Source: Glycine soja (taxonomy: Eukaryota; Streptophyta; Magnoliopsida; Fabales; Fabaceae). From it: DNA of 64,000 nucleotides. Of this stretch, positions 10,640 through 24,050 are shown one piece after another (within the stretch, counting starts at the first letter, position 1; each line of letters opens with the position of its first letter). The stretch is from NCBI RefSeq assembly GCF_004193775.1, contig NC_041008.1, positions 7,456,731-7,520,730 on the forward strand, in the 5' to 3' direction. The position numbers and the translations under genes were made by a program. The notes beneath the pieces are model-generated. The model was not told the origin of the DNA. It was given only the letters and a program-made list of their open reading frames with translations, and searched no databases.

Positions 10640-12091
10640 TGTTTTCTTTCTTGTATGTGAGGTAAAACTTTTGAGGTAGACTGTGTCCCATTAAACCTGG
10701 AGATTGAGGCAACCTGTAGGAAGAACAATGCCTTAAGGAAGAGAAGAGAGCAACAAGAAAGGCAGGCCAATCAAGGAGATAAAGGAGTCTCATCCTCTAC
10801 ATTTCCATTTGATTTAGAGGAGCCGACTATATCCACTCATTTTCTTATCTTTGAAGCAAAGTTATGAAACCTAATCAAGTCATTGACCCGGTTGAGGTAG
10901 TGGGTCAGCGGATCAGTGGTCCAATCGGTGGGCTAGTAATTGGCCCAGTTTGATCTGGTATATATTAAAAAATTCAAAATTATATATGTGTCTATTATAT
11001 ATAAGTATATAACTAACATTATTTGATTAAGAAAAATTCATTTATACTCCAAAATCCAAAATAACAATTGAAGTATTAAAGTTGATAACACAAGTCTACA
11101 AATAATAATTCAATAACACAATTACACAAGTCCCGGGTTATTTTTGGAGCATTTTTTTTTTGTTTTTCTTTTACGCAAAATGGGTTTTTAAAATCGGCCC
11201 AAGTCGTCGGGTTTACCTCGAACTGGTCGGGTCTAGCCGAGTTATCCAGGGTTAGATGCATGGCTGATCCAATAACCAAACTGGTTCGGTTATACCACCG
11301 GGTCCCGGTCGAACCAAGTTTTTAAGCTATGCTTTGAAGAGCTTTCAATGGTTGTAGATGGGCCACAAAGACTGTGACATTGGAGGACTACTCTAGTTCC
11401 TCAACACCACAGTATTTCACTGGTATTGTGCGACAGATGTACAAGTGACCAACATTTCATATCCACATTCTCTCATACAGCTGATTTAGAGCAACCTTTT
11501 CCAAGGTCTACCCAATGAAGATCCTTATGCTTATTTGGCTACTTACATAGAAATATGTAATACAGTCAAGATTGCAAGTGTTTCGAAAGGTATTATCCGT
11601 CTTAACCTACTCTCTTTTTCCCTTGCCGGTGAAGCAAAAAGTTGGCTTCACTCATTTAAGGAAAATAGTTTGAGAATCTGGGAAGAGATTGTTAAGAAGT
11701 TATTGAAGAAATATTTTTCGGAATCCAATACTACTCAAGGCAAGATTGAGATTTCTTCATTTCACCAGTTCTTGACGAGTCACTCATTGAAGCTCTAGAC
11801 TACCTCCATGGTATGCTCCGCAAGACTCCCACTCATGGGTCCAGTGAGTCAATTCAGTTGCATATCTTTATTGATGACTTACGATCTCATTCTAAGCAAC
11901 TCCTAGTTGTTTCTGCTGGTGAAAAGATTAAGTTGAAAACTCCTAATGAAGCCATGAAACTTATTGAAAATACAACAGTGAATGATCATGTCATTTTTCA
12001 TGATAGGGTCTACATGCATACCAAGAAAAGTTTTATTGAACTTACTTCTCAAGATGCATTACTGACGCAAAGCAAGCTACTGGCAAATTAG
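10640..12091 (+). pseudogene. Degenerate gag gene of the Athila-like element
   Basis: Pieces of a capsid (gag) protein are scattered over three frames: NALRKRREQQERQANQGD near 10727, an open stretch with AGEAKSWLHSF and KKLLKKYFSES at 11535-11798, and another with LRKTPTHGSSESIQLHIF and KSFIELTSQDALLTQSKLLA at 11813-12091. Frameshifts separate the pieces, and a 475-bp MITE interrupts the first part. Gag would form the particle that packages the element's RNA; this copy cannot. Confidence 0.8.
10857..11331. mobile_element. hAT-type MITE nested in gag, 8-bp target duplication
   Basis: A 475-bp insertion is flanked by perfect 8-bp direct repeats CTTTGAAG at 10849-10856 and 11332-11339. Removing it and one repeat rejoins the gag sequence. 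Termini are imperfect inverted repeats: CAAAGTTATGAAACC at the left, and CATAGCTTAAAAACT read inward from the right. The subterminal regions are rich in 'ccggtt/aaccgg'-like words (gacccggttgagg, ggtcccggtcgaacc). Short length, no coding, 8-bp duplication and CA...TG ends fit a non-autonomous hAT element. Confidence 0.8.
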
Positions 12092-13695
12092 ATCAGAGCG
12101 GGGGTAAGGTTACGCTAATTCATGCAACATCTTGTATGAATATGAGGAAGCTATGCAAATTAAGTAAGTGTTGCATTTGAGTTTATGAAAAAGCTCTTAT
12201 CGTTGTCTCGTTGATCATGTGCGTTGAAAAGATAAAACCTTCGGAGCTAAAATTTTCACTCTAATTTGAGGTTAATTCCCTAAATTTGGATTGTCAAGTG
12301 TCATTTTCAGAGTATATTGTGTAATTTAAGAAAAAGGTGGCATTTTGTAGTAAAAAAGAAAGAAAGAAAAAGGTGGCATTGCTATAATGCTTTTCACAAA
12401 TTGTATAATCATTCCTTATCGTGAGTGGTCCATAGGTTCGTGTTATGTACTTATGTTACATGAATTTAGTTACTATAATCTGGTACAAATATAAATACAG
12501 ATTATGGTCTTTTTTTTCTTCTAAAAGAACAAATAATAAAGGTACAGATACGAAAATATTTTTGCTAAAATCAATTGATATCGTCATAAAATTATCTCTG
12601 ATAAAAAAATAACAAACTTGAAATTCACATTTTAAAAGTAAAAAGGAATTGATCAAATAAACATGAAAAAATTGTATAGAAAAAAAAAACTAAATCTAGC
12701 TAAAAACTATCATGGGGGATTAATATAGTTGGGACTTCATACATGCAATAAACTATACTCCAAGTCACATCTAGTCTTATTAAAATTATACTTGAGTCAT
12801 TTATAACTGTTTAAAAGAAATTAGTTTTCATAGGTATCCCATTATACTAAATATGTACTAGTATTTAGTGCATATTAAATACAAACATGCTTCAATTTTA
12901 GAAAGACGTACTAAAAAAATTTATAGGAAAAAATAAATATTTTTAATTTTATAGAAACAAAAACATATCTTAACTTTATTTTTATGATAAGATGTTGTAC
13001 TGTCAGATTTTACAATAGTTTTTTGAACACATGATTTAATTTTTCTTTTTCTTAAAGGTGGCCAAAAGGCTGAATTGTTGCGCCCCCCACACCTAAAAGA
13101 AAACATATCCAACACGATTAGATCAAACCAGATCACATGCTTGATCTAAATAATTCTTCCCAAAAGTCAGTTTACTTTATCATTTCGCTAGATAATAATT
13201 TCACATACATCATAAAACTCCATTTATTTTGGTAAACTAAAATAGAATGAAAGGATATTATACGAAAAAAATAACCATACCAATGTTTAGATTTTCTATA
13301 ATAATTATCAAACAATAACTTACACGTTTGAATTATTAGACTTTAAAAACTATTTATACTATTTATTAATTAAGCAATTTCAAACAAACTACCTTGCTGT
13401 CACTAACAACCATTCAAGGAGGCAAGGATGATCAAATTATATTGATATAATTTTAATAATTATTATATTATTTTATAACTGTTAAATGAATAATATTTTT
13501 TTAAAATTTATTATTGAATTAAAAAACTTTTGTATGCATACAAAATTTTATATTAATTCAAAATCATTTATATAAATTTAAATTCACACAATATAAATTA
13601 TTTGATTACGTTTTAATTGTTGATCAATTTTAATAAAATTTGATACATGTTATAAAAATTATATACTCTAGTTATTGATAATACATAGATATCTC

Positions 13696-13749
<54 letters not shown>

Positions 13750-15000
13750 AGTATAATATAATCTAATAATATATAAATTGTTTTTGGTTCCCAGATTCTC
13801 AGACTACTTTTTTTTTTTTTTTTTTTTAACAATGCATGTGAAAACCAGTTAAGTCAAACAAAGGTTCGAAGCTGGGCGTCCACATCCATGATCCATGGCA
13901 ACATGCACAGGGCAAGTGGCTACATCATGTTCCTCTGCAAAACCCTTTCATAAGTCAAATAATTGAACTACAATATTAACAAGAAGGAGACACTTGCCAA
14001 GGTGCCACGTGCTCACATACGTACTCTAGAAGCGAGTACTTCATTTTTTACAAGTTATATTAAATAACTATTTTTAACATAGTTTTAAAAAAATATATTA
14101 CATACAATGAAGTATAAATTAAATGATAAAATTCAAAGCATTTAAAATTTTAATTTATAAATATTTTATCTACCGAGAACGTCATACTTTAATTCGATAT
14201 CTTTAAACAAACAACCATAAATTTATTGTCAAATATCTCTTCTATTTTAAAATTTAATTTACTTAACACAATAATACTTTTGATCTTTGTTATAACAAAT
14301 AAGTTTTAGTGTAAAAATACCCTCAAACTTGTTTCTTATAAAAAAAAACACCATAATATTATTTTACTAATTAATCATAAACACATCATCATATTAAATA
14401 TTAATATTGAAAAAATATTTTAATTAAATTTTTTTAACTCAATACAGTGTAAAACATAAAAAATGTACTTATTATAATATAAAAATGATTGTTAACTCGT
14501 ATTTTTAAGGTACTAACTAAGGAAATAATAATAGAAAACTGTTATTAAAAATTTCGTTTAATTTTAATACATTATTACAGTAAAAGTATGTTATTAATTA
14601 AATAAAATTTATATTAGATATAATTTTAAAAATTGTTACTTCTTTATAAAATTCATTCTTCCATATTATTAGACCTGTTCCAAACACATGCATAAAAAAA
14701 TCTGAAAAATAAATAAACTCTAACTTACAAAAGCAGAAAACCAACGAGTAAATCAAATAATAAATCCCTAGACAACTTTATTATATTATTATAATTATAA
14801 TATAATATAACATAACATATTCTTTTGATTTGAATATTTTTAATATGAAATAAATCATATTAAAATAAGAATATATATGCCCGTAATTTTTTATAAAAAT
14901 TAATTATTACTTTTTATCAATATTAAAAGAAGAAGAAAAAATCTTACATATAACAATACAACACAAGGCACCGCAAATCAGAAACATAACACACACCACT
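12092..15000. other. AT-rich spacer upstream of the acyltransferase gene
   Basis: No gene recognised. This is mostly very AT-rich sequence with a (TA)n tract at 13700-13746, a long T-run near 13809, and only short open frames. About 13860-14040 is less AT-rich (ccacatccatgatccatggc, 'gccacgtg' near 14003, which contains the G-box core CACGTG), but I have no evidence that it is functional. Confidence 0.5.
13700..13746. repeat. (AT)n microsatellite
   Basis: About 23 uninterrupted AT units in non-coding sequence between the Athila-like relic and the acyltransferase gene. Confidence 0.95.
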
Positions 15001-15116
15001 GGTCACTCTCTTTGGTTCCTTTCCCCTTTTTCCCTCTTCCTTCTTTCGCTACGTCTCGGGTCACTCCCCACTCTACACTGCGTATATTTATACGTATCTC
15101 TACGCCCCACCGGCCA

Positions 15117-16335
15117 ATGGCGGACTCCGACCTCTCCTCCCCCCTCCTCTCCTCCCCCGACCACATCGTCGTCACCGTCCACCCCTCCGCCGCGCCATCC
15201 GCCACCGGCAACCCCTTCATCGCCCTCGGCTGCGACGACGACGACTTCTCCGTGCCGCCACCGTCCACCCTGGACCCGTTCCGCAACCGCACGCCGGCGA
15301 TCGAGGGGCTCTACGAGTGGGCCAAGACGGCGCTGTGCCTGCCGCTGGCGGCGCTGCGGCTCGCGCTGTTCGGGCTCTGCCTCGCGGTGGGGTACGTGGC
15401 GACGAAGGTGGCGCTGGCAGGGTGGAAGGACAAGGAGAATCCCATGCCCAAGTGGAGGTGTAGGGTTATGTGGATCACGCGCTTGTGCGCCAGATGTATT
15501 CTCTTCTCCTTTGGGTACTCTTCCCGATTTTAATCGTCTTTTCTCTCTCGATTTGGATTTTTCAATTGATTTTAGATCTTAGTTGATTGTGTTTGTGTGT
15601 GAATGTTTTTTTTTTCTTTCTGTTTTTATTTTTTTATTTTTTTGGATAGTTATTGAATTAGTGAATAACAACATTCTGTTAGGAGAGAGAGGATACTAGT
15701 TAGGGATGGATGGTTAGCACTAATTCTATGTCTTTTTGGGAGGTTTATGATGAAGTGTTTGTTTGGATGTTGGAACTGTTTTTTTTTTTTTTTGTAAAAA
15801 GAATTATTTTTTAAACAGGTAATTTGGGGAAAATGATTATTTAGCTAAAATGAGCTGATTTATTTGCTGATTTTGGCGTTTTGGAAATAAGTTAAGTAGT
15901 TTGCAAACTGAGTTTGCTGAATTGGAGTAAGTGCAAGGGAAAAACAATGGGTTGAGAGTACATGCAGTGAGTACGTTGATGTGGCATTAGGGTACTTGCT
16001 GCAATTATGGCTCCTCTGACGTGGTGATTTGTTATGTTGTGATGGGAATCGTGTAATAAAGACTGGGATGGCGTGAAGATCATAAAGTGTGGTTGGTGAG
16101 GAAAATGACAAAGCTTTAAGCTGAGTGAGGATTGAGTATTCCAGCTGCTGGATAACTAACTGATGTAATTATTTAGTGAACTTCTTGGTTTCATTCTGGA
16201 GTAGTGCATGTAAGAGAAAATGCATGATAGAATTGGCTTCATTCAAATTAGCTATAGAACTTATGTGTGCATCTCTGCTTGATTTATGATAATTATTTTG
16301 TTTAGGGGAAAAAAGGGGACAGGTAAAAGGAAATG

Positions 16336-16400
<65 letters not shown>

Positions 16401-19400
16401 GGTCTCCTTTGATGTTATGATTTATGGAAGGGAGCATATGGGGATGGGATAGAGTCTTTCATTTATGTGTGGGTGTGTGTATAATTATGTATTGGTTTTA
16501 TTATGAGAGAACACTGGAAACCAAAGGTAAATTAGGGAATGATTGAAGGAAACAAAACAGTTCCTTTGCATGTTATATGACTACAAACCACAGGTAGATA
16601 CCCTGTTCATGTTGTCTCATTGGAAAGGAGCTTATGATGGTTAGGTTGTTTTTACTTGAAGGTTGATTTCAGTTTCATTTTATATATTTACATGCAGGCC
16701 CTTAACTTATTTTGGTTCTGAATTGTGAATGTCTCTGTATTGTTGTCTGCTTCTGTCCATTGCAGCTATCAGTGGATAAAACGGAAAGGAAAACCTGCAC
16801 CAAGGGAAATTGCTCCAATAATTGTATCTAACCATGTTTCTTATATTGAGCCTATCTTCTATTTCTATGAATTATTTCCTACCATTGTGGCAGCTGAGTC
16901 TCATGACTCCATACCTTTTGTTGGCACCATTATTAGAGCAATGCAGGTAATTTCATTTCATGGTTACATTTTATGTATGCCCATTAAAAAATATAAGAAC
17001 AATTGCCATTTTCCATTTCTTTCCGCTTTTATGTTTTCAGGTCATATATGTTAACAGATTCTTACCATCATCAAGGAAGCAGGCTGTTAGGGAAATAAAG
17101 GTAAAACATTTCTATTAGTATGTCTATTGTTATTTTATCTACGTCCTAAAGATTGTCACTCTTTGATTATTGAAATGGTTGTCAATTGATACCCAGTTAA
17201 TCACATTTACCTCTTTTATGCCCCCTACTTTTTGACAAAATCACTAGATAAATTTCGTGAAATATATTTGATGATTTAGGAAAGTGTGAGTAGCGCAAGA
17301 CACACTAATAGAAGTTTTTTGTTCATGCACAGCAAAGTGATTTCTCTGTTTTTTTTCCTCTTGGCCTCAAGTAGGAGTTGTAAATATGTTATTAGTATGA
17401 AATTTGCAATGAAAAGTGTATGTTTGGATTAAAGTTTGCAAATTGAGTTTGCAAAAATTTCCAAATCTTGCTTCTCAAAAGTCTTGTTGGACATATAATC
17501 TGGAAGAGAACCTCAGAGTTGAGTGGGAGTTCACAAGTTGTAAAGCGACATTAGCTTCAGATTGTGAAATTGAATAGCAACATGCTAGAATTATTCAAAA
17601 CTAATGGGGCTGAACAACAGATATTTTGGCTATGAATTTACTTGATATAATTTGCATGTTATCAATTTTATAAGCTATTTGATACAGAAATCTGCTTTCA
17701 AGGAACTGAATAACAGAGAAGGGCCTCTTGTGATAAATTTCCTCGAGTACTATTATTTCCCGAGGGAACAACAACTAATGGCAGGAACCTTATCTCCTTC
17801 CAACTTGGTGCATTTATCCCTGGATACCCAATCCAGCCTGTAATTATACGCTATCCTCATGTACACTTTGACCAATCCTGGTAGGAAATTTGTTTGTGAA
17901 GATCCTTGCATTTCATTACTGTTTATAAGCATAAATTATCACTCTAACTGTTTTACTTGCAAATCTGTTAGGGGTAATGTTTCTTTGGGAAAGCTTATGT
18001 TCAGAATGTTCACTCAATTTCACAACTTTTTTGAGGTATATTCTCTTATGGAATCCACCACCTCTGGAAACTTATTTTTCTTGAGTAATTTAGAACTTTT
18101 CCTTAAATTGAACAGGTAGAATATCTTCCTGTCATTTATCCCCTGGATGATAAGGAAACTGCTGTACATTTTCGGGAGAGGGTGAGTTTTCTAGTTTTGT
18201 TATCTTTCATATGTTGTCAAAGGATTTGAATATTTATGCTTGTAATTTGCTAAATGCAGAAAACAATTGTAATAGTTTGATCCTTGAAACCTCTATAGGT
18301 ATATAAAAGTTTGCTATGAATTGAGTTCAAGATTCCTCTCTGGAATCTGAGAATCTTCTTTTACCTCTATGGGTCAGTTTGGTGTTCCCTTACAAAGGGG
18401 TGAAAATTCAGGGGTGAACTTGATGTGAAAAATTATATATAAAATTATTCTTGATTATTTTTTCACCCTAAATTTCAAGGAGGCACTAATCTGACTTAAA
18501 GCCTAATCTTGTGCGAAAATGAAATTTCAGTAATGTGCCAATTAGCAACAAATAATAGAACACCAAGCCAGAAATCACTTTATAAAGCACTAATTGCAGA
18601 GTCTAGGTCTCTAGGATACATCTTGCAAAGTGAAGGCTAGACTAATGGGGATGTTGCACATAGGATTCAGGCTTAGGTGGATGGAATGGAGGATTGCTTT
18701 AGACATTACTATTTACTAGTATTACAAAGTGCCTGTCAAACTCAGGAAAATTCTACTCAGTTTATGTTTGTCAATGTCATTCTAACAACACATAAAACTG
18801 TGATAAGCTGAGATGATACTGCTGAAGTGGATGAATGGACATGCAAGACAAGAAAAGATTAGGAATCAATTTATACACATGACAAAGTTGGAGTAGCACC
18901 TATTTAAGGGAACGATTAAAACTTGTCTAAGATTTTGTAAACATCACGTGCTTTTGCCCCTTTTTTTAATCTTTTTTATCATTGTCTTTTGTTACGAAGA
19001 AATAAACTGTATGTTTTGTTGAATATAATCTTTCCTTGTGTCAATAGTAACCATTCAACAATTAATATGTGGATAAATGCAGACTAGCCGTGCTATCGCA
19101 ACTGCACTAAATGCTGTCCAGACAGGACATTCTTATGGAGACATAATGCTTCATATGAAAGCACAAGAAGCAAAACAGGTGCTTTATTATTATTATTATT
19201 GGTTTCAGTTATAACTTCATCCTAGTTACGTGATTGCTCTTTTGCATTTTTAAATTTCTTTGCCTTTTATTATATAAAATGGTCAAATTCAAACTTGCAA
19301 ATAAAAAATCAGGATGGTTTGCATTTATAGATTATTTTCATGTAGAACTAACATTAATTGTGACATTGAATATCCATGGAGTTTCTCGTATTTAAACACT

Positions 19401-22400
19401 TTTCTGATATCTCAGTTACTGTTGTCTAATGTATGTAAGCTCTACTAAAGTGAAAACATGGCATATAAGATGTAATGTAAAAATAATGTGATAAACCACT
19501 GTCTTGTAGGGGGAACAAGACATCATAACAAGATTTTTATTTATTTATTTTGATTTTTTTTGCTTTTATCAATCCAAAAAGTATGCCTCTAATCACTTAT
19601 ATATGTGTCTACCTATATAACTATATTAAAGAAAGCCAACCAAAAATGGAAGAAAACCAATAATTAAGCTACGAATGGAATTTTAGTAGAAGAAGATTCA
19701 TGTATTAGAAAAACAGAGACAAGTAAACAAATTTAGAGTTGTGTTTCTTTTATTTACTGCTTTCTTCTTGGAGATTGATGATTTCAATGCGTTGTGATCA
19801 GGGTGAAGCACTCTGCTCTCTTGCTATTTTTCTTTTGATGAACAAAACTATGTATATATTATATAATATTATAATTAGTACCAGAGGTACTTTCGTATTA
19901 ACATCCCAACCTCACTGTCCACAAACCTGCTAAGGTAATTAAATATATATCAGTCGTCGTGATATATATTGACATTACCAAAGCTGTTTGCAACTTAGCA
20001 CAGAGTGGGTAAGCCCTCAACAAAAAATCATCCATATCCCCCCCATACATGAGTCCAGCTCTCTTGCTATTGAATGACAATCTGGGTTAAACTAAAAATT
20101 TCATGTTTTATACCAAAAATATTTGTTTGCTAAATCTTAGAAAATCATTCTTGACTATGGAGACATGGCCAAGAATCTTTGAAAATTTCAAGTCATGCTT
20201 AGCATTTAAGTTTTGTTGTTGCTGATGTTTTAACTTGTTGACTTTTTCAGGAGAACCCCTCAAGTTTTATGGTTGAAATGACCAAGGTGGAATCAGTGAG
20301 TCCCTAAAAGCAAATGACCTTACCATTTCCTTTTTTTTTCTGCCATTTTCAAGTCCCTTGTAAATTATCTTTTTCTTTAACTTTTTAAGTAGGATATTTA
20401 GGTTAAACCTTTTGAAGTACATGCAAATGCCACAGTAACCCTTTGCTTATGCCAATGGATGACAGACATAAGTGACCCAGGGTGGCTGCATAATGTTTGG
20501 GCCTTCTAATCTATGGGAAATATGTAGTGAAAGGGGAGAAATATTTTATATTGTGATTTGTGGTATATTATGGTGATAGTATGACTATTAGTGTATGACA
20601 GCCTGTATCTAACTGATCTGATCTGCCCATATGGTATACGGAAGGATAAAAGAGATTTTGTGCTTTCAGTTATTTCATATCAGCAGCACGGAAGCTGTGG
20701 ACTTTCTGGATAAATTCTTGGCCATGAATCCTGATCCCAGGTACTATTATCACATTCTTGTATGTTGTATAACTAGACAAACCAGTTTTGCTAAAGTACA
20801 GTGGGAAACATCAGTTAAATTGATTTTTATATTTGGTGGTAAGCAGTTGATTGTAAATTGATAATATTGATGACAATCAATGTTGAGTTTTTACTTCAGT
20901 TGATGGTGTTACCGTGCTAGTCATATTGAAATCACCTTGTTTGTGGGAAATGATTCTTTAAATACTTGTTACTTATTGTTGCTAACCTCAAATAATTCCA
21001 TGCAAGACCTCTCAAATTCTTCACAGGAAATGAACTGTTGGGGTTGAAATAAATGTTAACCCAATAATAGGTTTGATTAAGTTTTGTAATTGCCCCAGTT
21101 CTTACATTTATTTATTTTCTATAAAAGATATTTTTGTCTCTTTGGGGCAAGGACAACATGATTGAGGATATCAGCTTTAAAATTGGAAGTTACCATTTAT
21201 ATAACATCAACATGAATTTATTTCTTTGGTTGGGCATTTATTGGGGCACTTGGTGCTGAGACATTTTCACTCAAATTGGAGGCTTGAACAAGATGTATAT
21301 GTTTGGTACATGGGTGTGACTTAAGAGATTACTGCATGCATCTCAACTCCCCCTATTTACCTCAGATGCCTTAGGTGTATGGGCATGTGTTGCTCTTTCT
21401 AGCATGGGAATCTTAGATGTTTGTGCCTGTAATCCTTGAAGTTAGATATTTAAGATTACCAATTGCAGTCAAACAAGGGCATCACACATGCCTAAGAATG
21501 TAAGATGATTAACAAATAACAATTGTCATACTAACTGTAGGAATCCTTAAAACCATAGTAAATGGTACATGTGCACCAAATGCCTCCTCATAGAGTTATT
21601 GAAAAAGCCTTATTGCAAGCTAATCAGTCTCCTTTCTATGATGATTGCTGGAAATTCTCAGTGAAAAATCTATAAATCCTTGCATTCATACACATTGGGG
21701 CCAAACCATTGGAGTATCATAATGGTTTTTGAATCCATGTTTTTGTGCAAGTCTTTCTTTCTTTCTTTTTTTTTTTTGCTTTTCCTTTCTAGCAACTGTG
21801 GCCTATACATGTGATTGTATTTGGTGAACTTTACCACTTTTATGATGGAGTCTGTATCTTGCTTACAGTGGTCGTGTTCAATATCATGACTTCTTGAGGG
21901 TTTTAAGACTTAAGGCTTGCCCACTATCTGCAAAGGTTAGTTATCAAATAGCTCAAAATTTCTTTAATATTGTGGGATTAAAATCCCTCAAGATTTGATG
22001 TTCCGATCCTTATATTTTATGTTAAATTCTCTAATTCCACATGCATGACATATTTTATAATAAGTTATTATCAGAATGCTACAATATTATTTGTATACTT
22101 GTAATTTTGAAATAAAATTTTCTGCATTCTGTTTTTCTTCCCTTTTTGCTGCATTTTTTCAGCTTAGCAAAATTTATCCTACTTCCTCTTTGCCACCGGT
22201 GTTCTTTCTGTTACCAAAACCTGAACTCCTGCATGACTTGAGTTCATTTTGCTGGCTTTTTTTGCCTGTTGATTGTCATGCTTATCATATTATATTACAG
22301 ATATTTTCATTCATTGATGTGGAGAAGAGTGGGACAATTACGTTCAGACAGGTAACTATTTGCAATAATTTACCCTGTTTCTGTGCTATATTGATCAGAA

Positions 22401-23041
22401 GTAGCAATTGATACTACAACATTTTTACTATTTTGTTTTTTGTGCCAAAAACTGCAATACAAGGTTCAAAATGTCCTTGTTGATTACAACTCTTATGTCT
22501 TGTGCACTTGATTGTAATTGTATGTTGCTTCCAGTTCTTGTATGGATCTGCCCATGTTATGTCCCAACCTGGGTTCGATCAAACCTTTGAAGAAGCCTTT
22601 GCTGGCTGTGGCGGTGCAGTAAAGACCTATGTTGTTGAACAAGAGGTATTATAGACTTTTGTTTTCCTATTTGCCCTTACTGTGTTGGGTTATCCCTAAC
22701 ATGTTCTTTTCAATTCCTTTTAAAATCAGTTACGAGATTTCATCCAACCTGCTATCCTCAATTGGAGTGAGGATGAGGTAATTTATATTTAGTAAACACT
22801 TCTTCTCTCCAGTGTTTCTGTCATTAAAATTCTTAACACTCTTGTTGTAGTCTGACTGACTTAAACTGGTTACTTGTAGGTCCATGAGTTTTTTATGTTA
22901 TTTGACAATGATAATGATGGAAGAATTGACAAGAATGACTTTCTTTCATGCCTTAGAAGAAATCCTCTTCTCATAGCATTTTTTACACCTCAGCCACAGC
23001 AAAAAGAATTTGAAGGTAATGGAGTGATAGAAATAGTGTGA
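15117..23041 (+). CDS. LPEAT2: Lysophospholipid acyltransferase LPEAT2-like, with EF-hand; 14 coding exons
   Basis: Exons 15117-15514, 16766-16946, 17041-17100, 17717-17880, 17972-18035, 18116-18181, 19083-19178, 20251-20295, 20670-20740, 21869-21935, 22301-22351, 22535-22645, 22730-22777, 22880-23041. All introns are GT-AG and the frame stays open: 527 aa, close to Arabidopsis LPEAT2. The protein has an acidic, low-complexity N-terminus, a hydrophobic segment about 71-100, then acyltransferase block I NHVSYIEP (155-162), block III FPEGTTTNG (227-235) and block IV IPGYPIQPV (247-255). The C-terminus has one good EF-hand loop DNDNDGRIDKND (483-494) and degenerate ones (DVEKSGTITFRQ). Family role: acyl-CoA-dependent acylation of lysophosphatidylethanolamine and related lysophospholipids in endomembranes, i.e. 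phospholipid remodelling. In block I, Glu stands at the position of Asp in the classic HX4D motif (NHVSYIE), which I recall as normal for this plant subgroup. Start: MADSDLSSPL at 15117, as in relatives. Confidence 0.95.
15515..16765 (+). other. Intron 1 of the acyltransferase gene
   Basis: This 1.25-kb intron has donor GTACTC and acceptor TTGCAG. It contains poly-T runs and the (TA)n tract at 16339-16397. It splits the Gly-133 codon (GG|C) just before YQWIKRKGK. Confidence 0.85.
16339..16397. repeat. (TA)n microsatellite in acyltransferase intron 1
   Basis: About 29 uninterrupted TA units, the longest such tract in the window. It lies in an intron, so length change would not alter the protein. 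Confidence 0.95.
19179..20250 (+). other. Intron 7 of the acyltransferase gene, with repeat-like interior
   Basis: A 1.07-kb intron between ...EAKQ and ENPSS. The stretch about 19740-20080 (including 'accagaggtactttcgtatt' and 'gtgggtaagccctcaac') is unlike the surrounding T-rich intron and looks like an old inserted repeat tail, but I could not assign a family or boundaries. Confidence 0.5.
20741..21868 (+). other. Intron 9 of the acyltransferase gene
   Basis: A 1.13-kb intron splitting the Ser codon (AG|T) between NPDP and GRVQYHDF. No embedded gene seen; it has a CT-rich tract near 21746-21778. Confidence 0.8.
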
Positions 23042-24050
23042 TGGATGGATTTCACATTCAGGTCTTTTGTGGACTACAAAGAAAAGAAATGGGTAGGGAT
23101 TCCTGGGGAATACATACAGTATAGGATGCAGTGGCCTCATTTTTTTTTTTTTTCCTTTTCTCTTTTAATTTTTTTACCTTGCTCTGATTAATTACTCGTA
23201 AAGCATAACTATTTGGTGAAGATCTGTGCCATCCATCCTGCTTCATTTGATGTTTTTTGTTAGCTAGGTCAGTTTTGCACAGCTAGATGTCAGTTACCTG
23301 GATGTTGTGATCACACCGATCCAACATTTGAGTTTTGGTTCAGGGACCATGCTGACATTTAGGGTCCATGTGGTTCATGTAAAGTTTGAACCAACGTGTC
23401 AATTTGTAACAAACATTATAACTGTATTTTTTTTCAAAGATGTGAACATGAAGAAAGTAATGTAATTTATTTGGATTGTTTAGTATCATGAAGGAATGGT
23501 TTGTTGCTTTAGAGTTCGTCATGATTTCATTTATTAATTCTTTTGTTGGTAGTTCTTAGAGGTCTCAGATAAGAAGTGGGTATATGCTGCTTCTCAGCCA
23601 GCAGCATGTTCTCTCTCTCTCACACACACATTAATATAAAGTAATATACATTATTCTAAAATTAATAAGAAAGTTATATTTTTTTTCTAAAATTATTCAT
23701 AATTCCATCAAGACTTCGCATGATTATGAATTTATATTTATACTAGACCTCCTTCGTAGTTTATTGTTTTGGTATTTAAAAAGTAGTGATTCGTATACAA
23801 AAACAGTGGAAATTAAAAATAATATTCGATGAAAATATAGAAATTAAAAATATATTTTATCCTTGTGAATAACAGGAATGTTTAGAATTGTGCTAATTTC
23901 AAAGGTATATAACTTATGAGTTACATTTTGAAACTATGGGGAAGATGATTAAGCATAAATTAAGAAATTTAAGACAAGGATTTAAGAGAACAAATTTGGT
24001 TTATCCCTGAAAGGTATACTATTGAAGCACTTTATCTTTTGTAGAGGTTG
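23042..24050. other. Acyltransferase 3' untranslated region and spacer
   Basis: The first few hundred bases are probably the 3' untranslated region, with T-rich patches and 'tgtaatttatttggattgtt' near 23460. A (CT)n(CA)n patch at about 23609-23630 follows. No further gene is recognised before the LINE relic. Confidence 0.5.

Larger units (their letters stand above)
9111..12091 (+). mobile_element. Truncated Athila-like Ty3/gypsy retrotransposon (5' LTR, primer site, gag relic)
   Basis: A 5' LTR (about 9111-10487) is followed by a tRNA-Asp-type primer-binding site (tggcgccgttgtcgaggac at 10497-10515) and then by a degenerate gag region. The gag pieces carry the retrotransposon gag signature (AGEAKSWLHSF) and LRKTPTHGSSESIQLHIFID, typical of the Athila group. 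Protease, reverse transcriptase, integrase and the 3' LTR are missing: homology ends near 12091. The element is in plus orientation, carries a MITE at 10857-11331, and shows many stops. It is a dead fragment. Confidence 0.8.

Noticed and set aside
11535..12091. Small hypothetical plant genes
   Set aside because: Both open frames are pieces of an Athila-type gag, not independent genes.
15083..15090. TATA-like tatattta before the acyltransferase ATG
   Set aside because: Only 27 bases from the start codon, too close to leave a leader; more likely part of the 5' untranslated region.
17652..17843. Open frame with KSAFKELNNREGPL across acyltransferase exon 4
   Set aside because: Wrong frame. The true exon starts at 17717 and reads RRASCDKFPRVLLFPEGTT; the other frame merely spans the splice acceptor.
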